Positions 7,317 to 15,149 of a stretch of DNA of 35,811 nucleotides are shown in pieces (position 1 is the stretch's first letter; each line of letters begins with the position of its first letter). Origin of the DNA: Candidatus Allofournierella excrementigallinarum. Lineage in GTDB: Bacteria > Bacillota > Clostridia > Oscillospirales > Ruminococcaceae. The position numbers and the translations under genes are program-made. The notes beneath the pieces are model-generated. The model ran no database searches. It was not told where the DNA came from and was given only the letters and a program-made list of their open reading frames with translations. The DNA is taken from assembly GCA_019119025.1 (NCBI GenBank), contig DWXV01000022.1, forward strand, positions 1-35,811, written 5' to 3'.

Positions 7317-8375
7317 ATGCCGGAAGGCTACACCCACGTCCGCACCGCCCGCCGCGCCGCCGCCCTGGCGCAGCTGGAGATCGGGCACCCCGCCGCCTTT
7401 GCCTGCGGGGCCAACGGGCCGGACATCTTTTTCTGCTACCGCGCCTGGAAAAGCGGCGAAAAGCGGGGCGAAGACCTGCCCGCCCTGGGCGAGCGGCTCC
7501 ACGACGAGAACACCGGCGCCTTTCTGCGCGCTTTGGTGAAATACGCTTCCACCCCCGCCCAGCGCAGCTACGCCCTGGGCTTTTTGAGCCACTACGCCGC
7601 CGACTGCACGGTGCACCCCTATGTGGTGTGCGTCACCAAAGAGGGCGGGCCCTATGCCCGCCCCGGCGGCCACGGCTATTTTGAGATCGCGCTGGACAGC
7701 TTCCTCCACGAGCAGGACACCGGCAGGCCCGCCGTGCCGGTGGACGACACCACCCCCCGCCTTGCGGGGGCGGCGCTGGCCGAGGTGGGGGCCCTTTTGC
7801 AAAAAAGCCTGCGGGAAGCCTTTGGCGTCACCGTCAGCCGGGAGGCCCTGGCGGACACCTTCTGGCACACCCGGGCGCTGCGGCGGATGTTCGTCAGCCG
7901 CTTCAGGGTCAAATACGCCCTGTTCTGGCTGGTGGAACCGGCCTTCGGCGGGCGGGGCGCGGTGACCGGCCACATCACCCCCGCCCGGCTCGCCGGCACC
8001 GGCAAGCGGCCCAGGGGCAGCCTGCCCTGCCCCTGGACCCACCCCTTCACCGGCGAGGAGCAGGCCGACGATCTGAACGCCCTGCTGGAACAGGCGGAAA
8101 AGCGCTCGGCGGCCTATCTGCTGGCTGCCAGGGGCTATTGGGACGGCCGCCTCTCCATGGAAAAACTCTCCACCTTGCTGGGCAGCGCCAGCTACCTTTC
8201 GGGCCTTGCGGACGAGCGCAGCTGCCCCGGCCCTGCCCCGGCGAAAAAGCCCGCCCGCACCCGGCGCAAAGCGGCGCAGGCGGGGGAGAAGCCCGCGGCG
8301 GAAAAGCCCGCCCGGCGGCGCAGGGCTGCCCCGCCCAAGGAGGCCGCCCCCGCAGGGCAGGCCCCGGCGGAATAA
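7317..8375 (+). CDS. zinc-dependent phospholipase C family protein
   Basis: 352 residues. The N-terminal two-thirds match the zinc-dependent PLC/S1-P1 nuclease-like fold used by many Firmicutes proteins of this name: ANGPDIFF around D36, H62 in RLHDENTG, and the block LSHYAADCTVHPY with H92, D96 and H100 as probable zinc ligands. No signal peptide is visible, so it appears cytoplasmic, unlike secreted alpha-toxin-type enzymes; substrate unknown. The last ~55 residues are Lys/Ala/Pro-rich and disordered (KKPARTRRKAAQ...), perhaps binding nucleic acid or acidic membrane. ATG at 7317 is chosen because AAGGGAGGG stands 6 bases upstream; the frame is open for ten more codons. No clear sigma-A promoter is visible between the upstream terminator and the start. 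Confidence 0.85.
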   Translation: MPEGYTHVRTARRAAALAQLEIGHPAAFACGANGPDIFFCYRAWKSGEKRGEDLPALGERLHDENTGAFLRALVKYASTPAQRSYALGFLSHYAADCTVHPYVVCVTKEGGPYARPGGHGYFEIALDSFLHEQDTGRPAVPVDDTTPRLAGAALAEVGALLQKSLREAFGVTVSREALADTFWHTRALRRMFVSRFRVKYALFWLVEPAFGGRGAVTGHITPARLAGTGKRPRGSLPCPWTHPFTGEEQADDLNALLEQAEKRSAAYLLAARGYWDGRLSMEKLSTLLGSASYLSGLADERSCPGPAPAKKPARTRRKAAQAGEKPAAEKPARRRRAAPPKEAAPAGQAPAE

Positions 8376-8386
8376 CACAATAAAAA

Positions 8387-8415
8387 ACGGCCCCGGAGTG
8401 GCTCTCCGGGGCCGT
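8387..8415 (-). terminator. terminator between convergent genes, mainly for the NYN gene
   Basis: ACGGCCCCGGAG and CTCCGGGGCCGT form a 12-base stem. Read on the minus strand it is followed by a six-T run, so it ends the NYN gene just after its stop. On the plus strand only CCTGCTTTATTT follows, a weaker signal for the phospholipase-like gene. Confidence 0.88.
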
Positions 8416-8421
8416 CCTGCT

Positions 8422-9270
8422 TTATTTCAGCCGCACATAGGCCTGGCGGGCGTTGTCTTTGCCCCGTTCGGTGCGCACCTCGAAGACGCCGAGGGACAGC
8501 ACAAAGGGGGTCAGCTTGGAAAAGCCGAAGTTGCGCACATCAAAGTCCGGGTAGCGCTTCACCAGCAGGTTGCCGATCATGCTCACCGCCAGCCAGCCGT
8601 CCTCGTCCGACTGCTCGGCCACGATGGCCTTGATGGCCCCGCGCATGGCGGCAAGCTCCGGGTCCTCCTGCGGGGCCGCGGGCTCGGGCTGGGCGGCCTT
8701 CTTGCGGGCAGTTTTGGCCTTGGCGGGCTTTGCCTTCTCCTTTTCCCTGCCCTTTTCCGGCGCGGCCTTTTCCCCGGCGGCGGGGGCGGGCCCGGCCTCC
8801 GGCTCCGGCTGGGGCTCCGGCTGAGGCTCCGGCTGGGCGGCCAGCACGTCCAGATAGCGGAACATGTTGCAGGCGGCGATGAAGGGCTTCGGGGTCTTTT
8901 TTTCGCCCATGCCGATCACCGTCATGCCGCCTTCCCGCAGGCGGGAGGCCAGGCGGGTGAAGTCGCTGTCCGACGAGACCAGGCAGAACCCCTCCACCTT
9001 GCCGGAATAGAGGATGTCCATGGCGTCGATGATCATGGCCGAGTCGGTGGCGTTTTTGCCGGTGGTGTAGCTGTATTGCTGGATGGGGGTGACGGAATAG
9101 TCCAGCAGCACGTTCTTCCAGCTGGCCATGGCGGGGCTGGTCCAGTTGCCGTAGATGCGCTTGTAGTTGGCCACCCCCTGGGTGGACACCTCGTCCAGGA
9201 TGATCTTGATGTATTTGTCCGACACGTTGTCCGCGTCGATGAGCACCGCGAAGCGGCAGTCTGCGGGCAT
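8422..9270 (-). CDS. NYN-domain (PIN-like) RNase with C-terminal OST-HTH/LOTUS domain
   Basis: 282 residues. Residues 5-140 are a NYN domain: FAVLIDADNVS with D12 and N15, ATDSAMIIDAMD with D76 and D82, and LVSSDSDF with D101 and D103, the acidic residues of PIN-like metal-dependent RNases. Residues ~146-200 are a Pro/Glu/Lys linker with (PEPQ) repeats. Residues ~205-282 (AAMRGAIKAIVAEQSDEDGWLAVSMIGNLLVKRYPDF...) match the OST-HTH/LOTUS RNA-binding fold. The likely role is RNA cleavage or decay, target unknown. ATG at 9270 follows AAAGGGGGC by 7 bases. Transcribed divergently from the Fe-S genes. Confidence 0.9.
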   Translation of the reverse strand: MPADCRFAVLIDADNVSDKYIKIILDEVSTQGVANYKRIYGNWTSPAMASWKNVLLDYSVTPIQQYSYTTGKNATDSAMIIDAMDILYSGKVEGFCLVSSDSDFTRLASRLREGGMTVIGMGEKKTPKPFIAACNMFRYLDVLAAQPEPQPEPQPEPEAGPAPAAGEKAAPEKGREKEKAKPAKAKTARKKAAQPEPAAPQEDPELAAMRGAIKAIVAEQSDEDGWLAVSMIGNLLVKRYPDFDVRNFGFSKLTPFVLSLGVFEVRTERGKDNARQAYVRLK

Positions 9271-9340
9271 GAAGCCGCCCCCTTTCTGAAAGGTGCGGCG
9301 AAGCGCGCTCCGCCGCCCGAAAAAGCGTTCGTACCATCTT

Positions 9341-9369
9341 ATCATACCACAAAGGGATAAAAGTGTAAA
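9341..9369 (-). promoter_or_regulatory. sigma-A promoter of the NYN gene
   Basis: Minus-strand TTTACA (9369-9364), 17-base spacer, TATGAT (9346-9341), about 70 bases before the start codon. Confidence 0.65.
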
Positions 9370-9408
9370 ATTTGCGCCATACTCCCCCTCGGCGGGCCCC
9401 ACCCCGCC

Positions 9409-9437
9409 TTGACAATCCCCGCGCCGCGCCCCATAAT
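9409..9437 (+). promoter_or_regulatory. sigma-A promoter of the Fe-S assembly pair
   Basis: A consensus TTGACA (9409-9414), 17-base spacer, CATAAT (9432-9437). No IscR- or SufR-like site was recognised in the 230-base divergent region. Confidence 0.75.
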
Positions 9438-9501
9438 AATAGGGGCTGTTTGCGTGAAAGGCGCGCCGCCCTGCAAAGAAAGAGAGGGAGCCATACCCAT
9501 T

Positions 9502-10230
9502 ATGCTGCAACTGGAACATCTCGCCTGGACCATCCCGGGCGGCAACGAGATCATCAAGGACATCACCCTCCGGCTGGACGCCGGGCGGCTGGTGGTGGTC
9601 ACCGGCCCCAACGGCGGCGGCAAGACCACCCTGGCCAAGCTCATCGCCGGCATCCAGGCGCCCAGCGCCGGGCGCATCCTGTTCGACGGGCAGGACATCA
9701 CCGGCCTGGACGTGACCGCCCGCGCAAAGGCGGGCATCGCCTACGCCTTCCAGCAGCCGGTGCGCTTCAAGGGCCTGGCGGTGCGGGACCTGCTGGAGCT
9801 GGCCGCCGGCCGGCCTTTGAGCGAGCTGGAGCTGTGCGATCTGCTGGGCAAGGTGGGCCTGTGCGCCCAGGAGTATGTGGACCGGGAGCTGGACGCCAGC
9901 CTCTCCGGCGGCGAGATCAAGCGCATCGAGATCGCCAGCGTGCTGGCCCGGGGCGCGAAACTCTCCATCTTCGACGAGCCGGAAGCGGGCATCGACCTGT
10001 GGAGCTTCGCCCGCCTGGTGGAGACCTTTGAAGAACTGCGCAGCAAGGGCGCCGGCACCCTGCTGGTCATCAGCCACCAGGAGCGCATCCTCTCCATCGC
10101 CGACGAGATCGTGGTGGTGGCGGACGGCCGGGTGCGTCAGGCGGGCCCGGCGGCCCAGGTGCTGCCCACCCTTTTGGCAAACGAAAAAGCGGTGCGCTGC
10201 CCGCTGGAAAAGGAGGACGCACGGGTATGA
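9502..10230 (+). CDS. sufC: SufC-type ATPase of a minimal Fe-S cluster assembly system
   Basis: 242-residue ABC-type ATPase without membrane partner. Walker A GPNGGGKT at 35-42, signature LSGGE at 134-138, Walker B LSIFDEP at 154-160 and switch H192 in ISHQE are intact. The sequence LSGGEIKRIEIASVLARG and the EPEAGIDLWS segment are typical of SufC, which powers the SufB-type scaffold during Fe-S cluster assembly. I start at ATG 9502; GGGAG lies upstream. Its stop overlaps the next gene's ATG. No sufS, sufU or sufE accompanies it, as in the two-gene SMS-type systems described in anaerobes. Confidence 0.93.
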   Translation: MLQLEHLAWTIPGGNEIIKDITLRLDAGRLVVVTGPNGGGKTTLAKLIAGIQAPSAGRILFDGQDITGLDVTARAKAGIAYAFQQPVRFKGLAVRDLLELAAGRPLSELELCDLLGKVGLCAQEYVDRELDASLSGGEIKRIEIASVLARGAKLSIFDEPEAGIDLWSFARLVETFEELRSKGAGTLLVISHQERILSIADEIVVVADGRVRQAGPAAQVLPTLLANEKAVRCPLEKEDARV

Positions 10231-11147
10231 ACCAGATCACAGACGAGCTGCTGCGCCTCATCAGCGGCATCAAGAGCGGCGAGATGAAGGGCGCTTACAA
10301 CATCCGGGAGGACGGCCAGTGCGCCGCCCGCCAGTCCAGCGAGAACATCCTCATCGAGTCCAAAAAGGACGCCCCGGGCCTGGTCATCCACATCAGGCCC
10401 GGCACCAGGGGCGAGACGGTGTACATCCCCGCCTGCGTCACCCACGCCGGCGTGGACGATTTGGTCTACAACGATTTCTATGTGGGCGAAGGTGCGGACG
10501 TCATCATCGAGGCGGGCTGCGGCGTGCACAGCGAGGGCGAGGAGGAAGCCCGCCACAACGGCATCCACCGCTTTCTGCTGGCCAAGGGGGCCCATGTGCT
10601 CTACAAGGAAAAGCACATCGCCACCGGAAACGGCGCCGGCGGCAAGGTCATCGACCCGGTCACCGACATCGAGCTGGCCGAGGACGCGAGCCTTGAGATG
10701 GACACCGTGCAGCTGGGCGGCGTGAGCCGCACCACCCGCAAGACGCGGGCCGTTTTGCAAAAGAACGCCCGCCTGCTGGTGCGCGAGCGCATCATGACGG
10801 GCGGCGACGAGTTCGCCCGCACCGACTTCGTGGTGCGGCTGGAGGGCGAGGGCTCGGCGGCCGACCTTGTGAGCCGCAGCGTGGCCCGGGGCCATTCCCG
10901 GCAGGAGTTCGCCTCCACCATCCGGGGCAACGCCCCCTGCACCGGCCACTCCGAGTGCGACGCCATCCTGGCGGAAAACGGCACCGTGCTGGCCATGCCC
11001 GGCCTGGAGGCGGGCCATGTGGACGCCGCCCTCATCCACGAGGCGGCCATCGGCAAGATCGCCGGCGAGCAGCTGCTCAAGCTCTGCACCCTGGGCCTCA
11101 CCCCCGAACAGGCGGAGGAGAAGATCATCCAGGGCTTCCTGAAATAA
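10227..11147 (+). CDS. SufB/SufD-family scaffold of a minimal Fe-S system (SmsB-like)
   Basis: 306 residues, much shorter than SufB (~470) or SufD (~420) because the N-terminal region is missing; what remains is the beta-helix core and the C-terminal helical part. The conserved tail HSECDAILAENG...HEAAIGKIAGEQL is the SufB/D signature region, with a Cys and a Glu/His pair expected to help hold the nascent cluster. It overlaps the SufC gene by ATGA, giving a coupled two-gene operon closed by a strong terminator. This matches the reduced SufBC (SMS) type thought to be ancestral and frequent in strict anaerobes. The sulfur donor must be encoded elsewhere. Confidence 0.92.
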   Translation: MNQITDELLRLISGIKSGEMKGAYNIREDGQCAARQSSENILIESKKDAPGLVIHIRPGTRGETVYIPACVTHAGVDDLVYNDFYVGEGADVIIEAGCGVHSEGEEEARHNGIHRFLLAKGAHVLYKEKHIATGNGAGGKVIDPVTDIELAEDASLEMDTVQLGGVSRTTRKTRAVLQKNARLLVRERIMTGGDEFARTDFVVRLEGEGSAADLVSRSVARGHSRQEFASTIRGNAPCTGHSECDAILAENGTVLAMPGLEAGHVDAALIHEAAIGKIAGEQLLKLCTLGLTPEQAEEKIIQGFLK

Positions 11148-11153
11148 AAATAA

Positions 11154-11206
11154 ACAGCCCCTTCCCGCACCGCACCCCACCGGGAAGGGGCTGTTTTCTT
11201 TATTTT
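11154..11206. terminator. bidirectional terminator between the Fe-S operon and Na/Pi gene 1
   Basis: ACAGCCCCTTCCCG pairs perfectly with CGGGAAGGGGCTGT across a 13-base loop (stem 11154-11194). T-rich runs follow on the plus strand (TTTCTTTATTTT) and on the minus strand (TTATTTTTATTTC). Confidence 0.9.
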
Positions 11207-12969
11207 CCGCCCAGCGGCGCAAGATACTTCTGCTCGCAGGCGGCAAGGCGGGCGTTGAAGGCCGCGTCCTTTCCGGCCAGCAGGCTGCGCTTGCGGGCGT
11301 GCATGTCCAAATCGTCGGTCTCGTCGCCGATGAGCCGGGCGGCGATGTTGGAGCAGTGGTCGGAGATGCGCTCGGTGTTGGTGAGCACATCCAGGAACAA
11401 AATCCCCGCCTCGATGCCGCACTCGCCGGCCTTCAGGCGGGCGATGTGTTCCTCGCGCATCACATCGCACATCCGGTCCACCGTTTCCTCCAGCGGCTCC
11501 ACCTGGGCCGCCAGCGCCGTGTCCATCTGGAGAAAGGCGTCGCCGGTCGCCCGCTGCACCTCGCCCACCGCCTCGAACAGCAGCGCGGCCTGCTTTTGAG
11601 CCGTGGAGGAAAAGCCCCACCCCTGTTCCGAAAGCTGGCGGGCGCAGTCCATCAGGTTCACGGTGTAGTCGCCGATGCGCTCGTACTCGCCCACGAATTT
11701 CAGCAGTTCGCTCACCGCGTGGCTCTCGCTCTCGGTGAGTTCCTGGTCGCTGATGCGGATGAGGTAGTCGGTGATGGACACCTCCATCTTGTCCAGCAGT
11801 TCCTCCCGGTGGGACACGCTGGCCGCCGCTTCCGCGTCGAATTTGGTGAACAGGCCCACCGTCTTGTCGAAGTTGGCGCGGGTGCGGCCGGCCATCTTTT
11901 CCACCGCGCTCTTGGCCTGCTGCAGGGCCACCGCCGGGCTTTGCAGCAGGCGCTGGTCCAGCACCGGCATGGACAGGTCCGCCCCTTCGCCCTCTTTTTC
12001 AGGGATGGTGTGTTCCGCCAGCCAGGCCAGCGCCTTTGTGAAGGGCATGAACAGCAGGGTGACCACCACGTTGAACAGGGTGTGGAAGTTGGCGATGTCG
12101 CCCTTGGTCATCACCTCGTTCCAGAAAGGGAAGAGGCCCGCGGCCTTCAGGCCGTAGACCCCCGCCAGGAACACGGCGGCGCCGATGACGTTGAAGTAAA
12201 GGTGCACGACGGCGCTGCGCCTGGCCGCGGTGGACGCGCCCATGGAGGCGATGAGGGGGGTGGAGCAGGTGCCGATGTTCTGGCCCAGGATGATGGGGAT
12301 GGCGCTGCCCCAGGTGACCACGCCGGTGCTGGAAAGCGCCTGCAAAATGCCCACGCTGGCGCTGCTGGACTGGATGGCCACGGTGACCAGCGCGCCCGCC
12401 AGCACGCCCAGCACCGGGTTTTGCAGCCGGGTGAACAGCTGGGTGAAGAGGGGGCTGTCTTTTAATGGGGCCACCGCGGCCTCCATGGTGAACAGGCCGG
12501 TAAACAGAATGCCGAAGCCCATGCAGATCTGGCCGATGTTGCGTTTTTTGGGGCTTTTGAAAAAGACAAAGAGCACCGCGCCGGCGAAGGCCACGATGGG
12601 GCTGAAGGTGCTGGGCTTGAGCATGGTGAGCACCCAGCCGGAGCCGGAGATGTCGCTCAAACGGATGAGCTGGCCGGTGACGGTGGTGCCGATGTTGGCG
12701 CCCATGATGATGCCGATGGCCTGGGACAGGGTGAAGATGCCGCTGTTCACAAGGCCGATGCAGATGACGGTGGTGCCCGCGCTGGACTGGATGAGCCCGG
12801 TGAGGACGGCGCCCAGCAGAACGGCCTTCCACACGCTGCTGGTCAGCCGCTGCAGAACGGCCTCCATCCTGCCGCCGGCCAGCTTTTCCAGGCCTGCGCC
12901 CATGATGGACATGCCGTATAAAAACAGGGCGATGCCCCCCGCCAGGTTGATGACATTGAAGATGGTCAT
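11200..12969 (-). CDS. Na+/Pi cotransporter family protein with PhoU domain (copy 1)
   Basis: 589 residues. The membrane half holds the two inverted QSS repeats of the NptA/SLC34 family: QSSAGTT at 61-67 with GANIGTTVTGQL near 90-101, and QSSSAS at 200-205 with GQNIGT. A loop rich in Lys (KSPKKRN, ~138-144) lies between. Residues ~340-560 form a PhoU-like helical bundle (ELLKFVGEYERIGDYTVNLMD and ISDHCSNIAARLIG). It probably imports phosphate with sodium under internal feedback by the PhoU part. GGAGG sits 5 bases before the ATG. A close paralogue lies directly upstream, separated by two hairpins and its own promoter. Confidence 0.94.
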   Translation of the reverse strand: MTIFNVINLAGGIALFLYGMSIMGAGLEKLAGGRMEAVLQRLTSSVWKAVLLGAVLTGLIQSSAGTTVICIGLVNSGIFTLSQAIGIIMGANIGTTVTGQLIRLSDISGSGWVLTMLKPSTFSPIVAFAGAVLFVFFKSPKKRNIGQICMGFGILFTGLFTMEAAVAPLKDSPLFTQLFTRLQNPVLGVLAGALVTVAIQSSSASVGILQALSSTGVVTWGSAIPIILGQNIGTCSTPLIASMGASTAARRSAVVHLYFNVIGAAVFLAGVYGLKAAGLFPFWNEVMTKGDIANFHTLFNVVVTLLFMPFTKALAWLAEHTIPEKEGEGADLSMPVLDQRLLQSPAVALQQAKSAVEKMAGRTRANFDKTVGLFTKFDAEAAASVSHREELLDKMEVSITDYLIRISDQELTESESHAVSELLKFVGEYERIGDYTVNLMDCARQLSEQGWGFSSTAQKQAALLFEAVGEVQRATGDAFLQMDTALAAQVEPLEETVDRMCDVMREEHIARLKAGECGIEAGILFLDVLTNTERISDHCSNIAARLIGDETDDLDMHARKRSLLAGKDAAFNARLAACEQKYLAPLGGK

Positions 12970-12999
12970 ACCGTCCTCCGTGCGGCCCGCCGCCGCTCA

Positions 13000-13038
13000 G
13001 GTTAATTTTGGGTTAAAATAAGGTTAAAATTCTGTAAG
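13000..13038 (-). promoter_or_regulatory. Pho-box-like direct repeats in the leader of Na/Pi gene 1
   Basis: Three copies of TTAACC read on the minus strand (13027-13022, 13016-13011, 13005-13000) are spaced exactly 11 bases apart, and CTTACA at 13038-13033 keeps the same register. TTAACA-like hexamers every 11 bases are the PhoP binding pattern of Gram-positive bacteria. Here they lie downstream of the -10 box, which would suit repression or a second promoter more than simple activation. Confidence 0.6.
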
Positions 13039-13045
13039 CAGTTTG

Positions 13046-13075
13046 ATTATACCATCAAAGGCGGGCGCGGGGCAA
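13046..13075 (-). promoter_or_regulatory. sigma-A promoter of Na/Pi gene 1
   Basis: Minus-strand TTGCCC (13075-13070), 18-base spacer, perfect TATAAT (13051-13046), about 75 bases before the start codon. Confidence 0.65.
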
Positions 13076-13081
13076 GGAAAA

Positions 13082-13110
13082 CCCCCGCGAAAGAGAGCGC
13101 TTCGCGGGGG
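13082..13110 (-). terminator. second hairpin after Na/Pi gene 2
   Basis: CCCCCGCGAA and TTCGCGGGGG form a 10-base stem with four Ts on the minus strand. Together with the hairpin at 13173-13197 it insulates the two paralogous units; it ends just before the -35 of copy 1. Confidence 0.6.
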
Positions 13111-13172
13111 AAAAGGGCAAAACCGCACAAAATGCGGCGCATCGTCCAAACGCCGCGCCGGGCGGCAAAAAG

Positions 13173-13197
13173 CCCCCGCAGCCGGCGGCTGCGGGGG
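13173..13197 (-). terminator. intrinsic terminator of Na/Pi gene 2
   Basis: CCCCCGCAGCC pairs with GGCTGCGGGGG around a 3-base loop; on the minus strand CTTTTT follows. Confidence 0.85.
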
Positions 13198-13219
13198 CGA
13201 AGGGCGGAAAAAGAGGGGG

Positions 13220-15004
13220 TCAGGCGTCGGCGCGGGCCTCGATGCCCAAAGGCGCAAGGTAGGTCTCGCGGGCGGCGTCCAGACGGCGGTTGAACTCGTC
13301 GTCGTGGCCGGCCAGCAGCACACGCTTGCGGGCGTGGACGTCCAGGTCGTCGGCGCTCATGCCCACGATGCGGGCGGCAATGTTGGAGCAGTGGTCGGAG
13401 ACGCGCTCGGTGTTGGTGAGCACGTCCAGGAACACCACGCCGCCCTCAATGCTGCAATTGCCCTGCTTGAGGCGGCCGATGTGCCGCTCGCGCAGCGCGT
13501 CGCACATCTCGTCCACCGTCTCCTCCAGGGGCTCCACCTGGGCGGCCAGGGCCGCGTCCCCGCAGGCAAAGGCGTCGCCCGCGATGGTCAGGGCCTTGTC
13601 GGCGCATTTTTGCAGCTGGTCCAGCTCGGCCCAGGCGCTCTTGGAGAGGGTGATCTCCTCCTCGTGGATGCGCTGGGCGCACTGGAGGATGTTGATGGAG
13701 TAGTCGCCGATGCGCTCATACTCCGAGATGAACTTCAGCAGCTCGCTCACCTGGCGGCTCTCGCCTTCGTTCAGCTCCTGGTCGCTGATCTGCAAAAGGT
13801 AGTTGGTGATGGACACTTCCATCTTGTCCAGCAGCCCTTCCCGGTGGGTGATGGTGGCGGTGACCTCCGGGTCCCACCGTCGCAGCTGGCCAAAGGAGAG
13901 TTGGAAGTTGCGCTGGGCGCGGCGGGCCATCTTTTCCACGGCGCCCTGGGCCTGCTGCAGCGCCACGGCGGGGCTGGAGATGAGCCGCTGGTCCAGAACG
14001 GGCATGTCCAGGTCCGTCGTGTCCTGCGCCTTTTCGGGCACGGTGTGCTCCGCCAGCCAGGCCAGCACCCTTGTGAAGGGCAAAAACAGCAGCGTGACCA
14101 CCACGTTGAACAGGGTGTGGAAGTTGGCGATGCCGCCGCGGTCGATGACCTCGTTCCAGAAGGGGAAGAATCCGGCGGCCTTCAGGCCGTAGATGGCCGC
14201 CAGGAACACGGCGGTGCCGATGATGTTGAAATAGACGTGCACCATGGCGCTGCGGCGGGCGGCGGTGGAGGTGCCGATGGAGGCCAGCAGGCTGGTGGAG
14301 GTGGTGCCGATGTTCTGGCCCAGGATGATGGGGATGGCGCTGCCCCAGGTGACCACGCCGGTGCTGGAAAGCGCCTGCAAAATGCCCACGCTTGCGCTGC
14401 TGGACTGGATGGCGATGGTGACCAGGGTGCCCGCCAGCACGCCCAGGATGGGGTTTTCCAGCTGTGAGAACAGCTGCACGAAGAGCGGGCTGTCTTTGAG
14501 GCCGCTCACGCCCGCCTCAATGGTGAACATGCCGGTGAACAGAATGCCGAAGCCCATGCAGATCTGGCCGACGTTGCGCTTTTTGGAGCTCTTGAAAAAG
14601 ACGAAGAGCACCGCGCCGATGAAGGCCACGATGGGGCTGAAGGTGCTGGGCTTCAGCAGCGTGAAGATCCAGCCGGAGCCGGTGATGTCGCTCAAACTCA
14701 GCAGCTGGCCGGTGACGGTGGTGCCGATGTTGGCGCCCATGATGATGCCGATGGCCTGGGGCAGCGTCAGGATGCCGCTGTTCACAAGGCCCACCACGAT
14801 GACCGTGGTGCCGGAGGAGGACTGGATGAGCGCGGTGATCACCGTTCCCAGCAGCACGCCCTTCCACACGCTGTTGGTCAGCCGCTGGAGGATGGCTTCC
14901 AGCTTGCCGCCCGCCAGCTTTTCCAGGCCGCTGCCCATGATGGACATGCCGTAGAGAAAGAGGGCAAGGCCCCCGGCCACATTGAACACGTCGAATATGG
15001 TCAT
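13220..15004 (-). CDS. Na+/Pi cotransporter family protein with PhoU domain (copy 2)
   Basis: 594 residues, colinear with the downstream copy: QSSSGTT at 61-67, the second QSSSAS block at 200-205, and a C-terminal PhoU-like bundle (ELLKFISEYERIGDYSINILQCAQ; VSDHCSNIAARIVG). ATG at 15004 is supported by GAGGTG 6 bases upstream. The membrane half is much better conserved between the copies than parts of the PhoU bundle, suggesting shared transport chemistry with different regulation. It has its own weak promoter with Pho-box-like repeats upstream. Probable role: sodium-driven phosphate uptake. Confidence 0.94.
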   Translation of the reverse strand: MTIFDVFNVAGGLALFLYGMSIMGSGLEKLAGGKLEAILQRLTNSVWKGVLLGTVITALIQSSSGTTVIVVGLVNSGILTLPQAIGIIMGANIGTTVTGQLLSLSDITGSGWIFTLLKPSTFSPIVAFIGAVLFVFFKSSKKRNVGQICMGFGILFTGMFTIEAGVSGLKDSPLFVQLFSQLENPILGVLAGTLVTIAIQSSSASVGILQALSSTGVVTWGSAIPIILGQNIGTTSTSLLASIGTSTAARRSAMVHVYFNIIGTAVFLAAIYGLKAAGFFPFWNEVIDRGGIANFHTLFNVVVTLLFLPFTRVLAWLAEHTVPEKAQDTTDLDMPVLDQRLISSPAVALQQAQGAVEKMARRAQRNFQLSFGQLRRWDPEVTATITHREGLLDKMEVSITNYLLQISDQELNEGESRQVSELLKFISEYERIGDYSINILQCAQRIHEEEITLSKSAWAELDQLQKCADKALTIAGDAFACGDAALAAQVEPLEETVDEMCDALRERHIGRLKQGNCSIEGGVVFLDVLTNTERVSDHCSNIAARIVGMSADDLDVHARKRVLLAGHDDEFNRRLDAARETYLAPLGIEARADA

Positions 15005-15086
15005 ACAATACACCTCAATGATCGATTCCCCGCAGATTACGTTCCAAAGACGGCCCGGGCAATGCGCCCCAAGGCCGTACACCTCG

Positions 15087-15092
15087 ATTATA
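15087..15092 (-). promoter_or_regulatory. -10 box of Na/Pi gene 2 (weak -35)
   Basis: A perfect TATAAT on the minus strand without a recognisable TTGACA-like hexamer 16-18 bases upstream, where GGAAGG stands. Such promoters often need an activator, here plausibly bound at the repeats just upstream. Confidence 0.55.
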
Positions 15093-15110
15093 GCATGGGA
15101 TTTAACATAC

Positions 15111-15149
15111 CTTCCACAGCCCGTCGGAATATTTTACATACATTTTACC
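15111..15149. promoter_or_regulatory. Pho-box-like repeats upstream of Na/Pi gene 2
   Basis: Plus-strand TTAACA (15112-15117), TTTACA (15133-15138) and TTTACC (15144-15149). The last two are 11 bases apart; the first is 21 bases from the second, about two turns. They lie some 20-60 bases upstream of the -10 box, the usual place for an activating PhoP. Confidence 0.45.
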
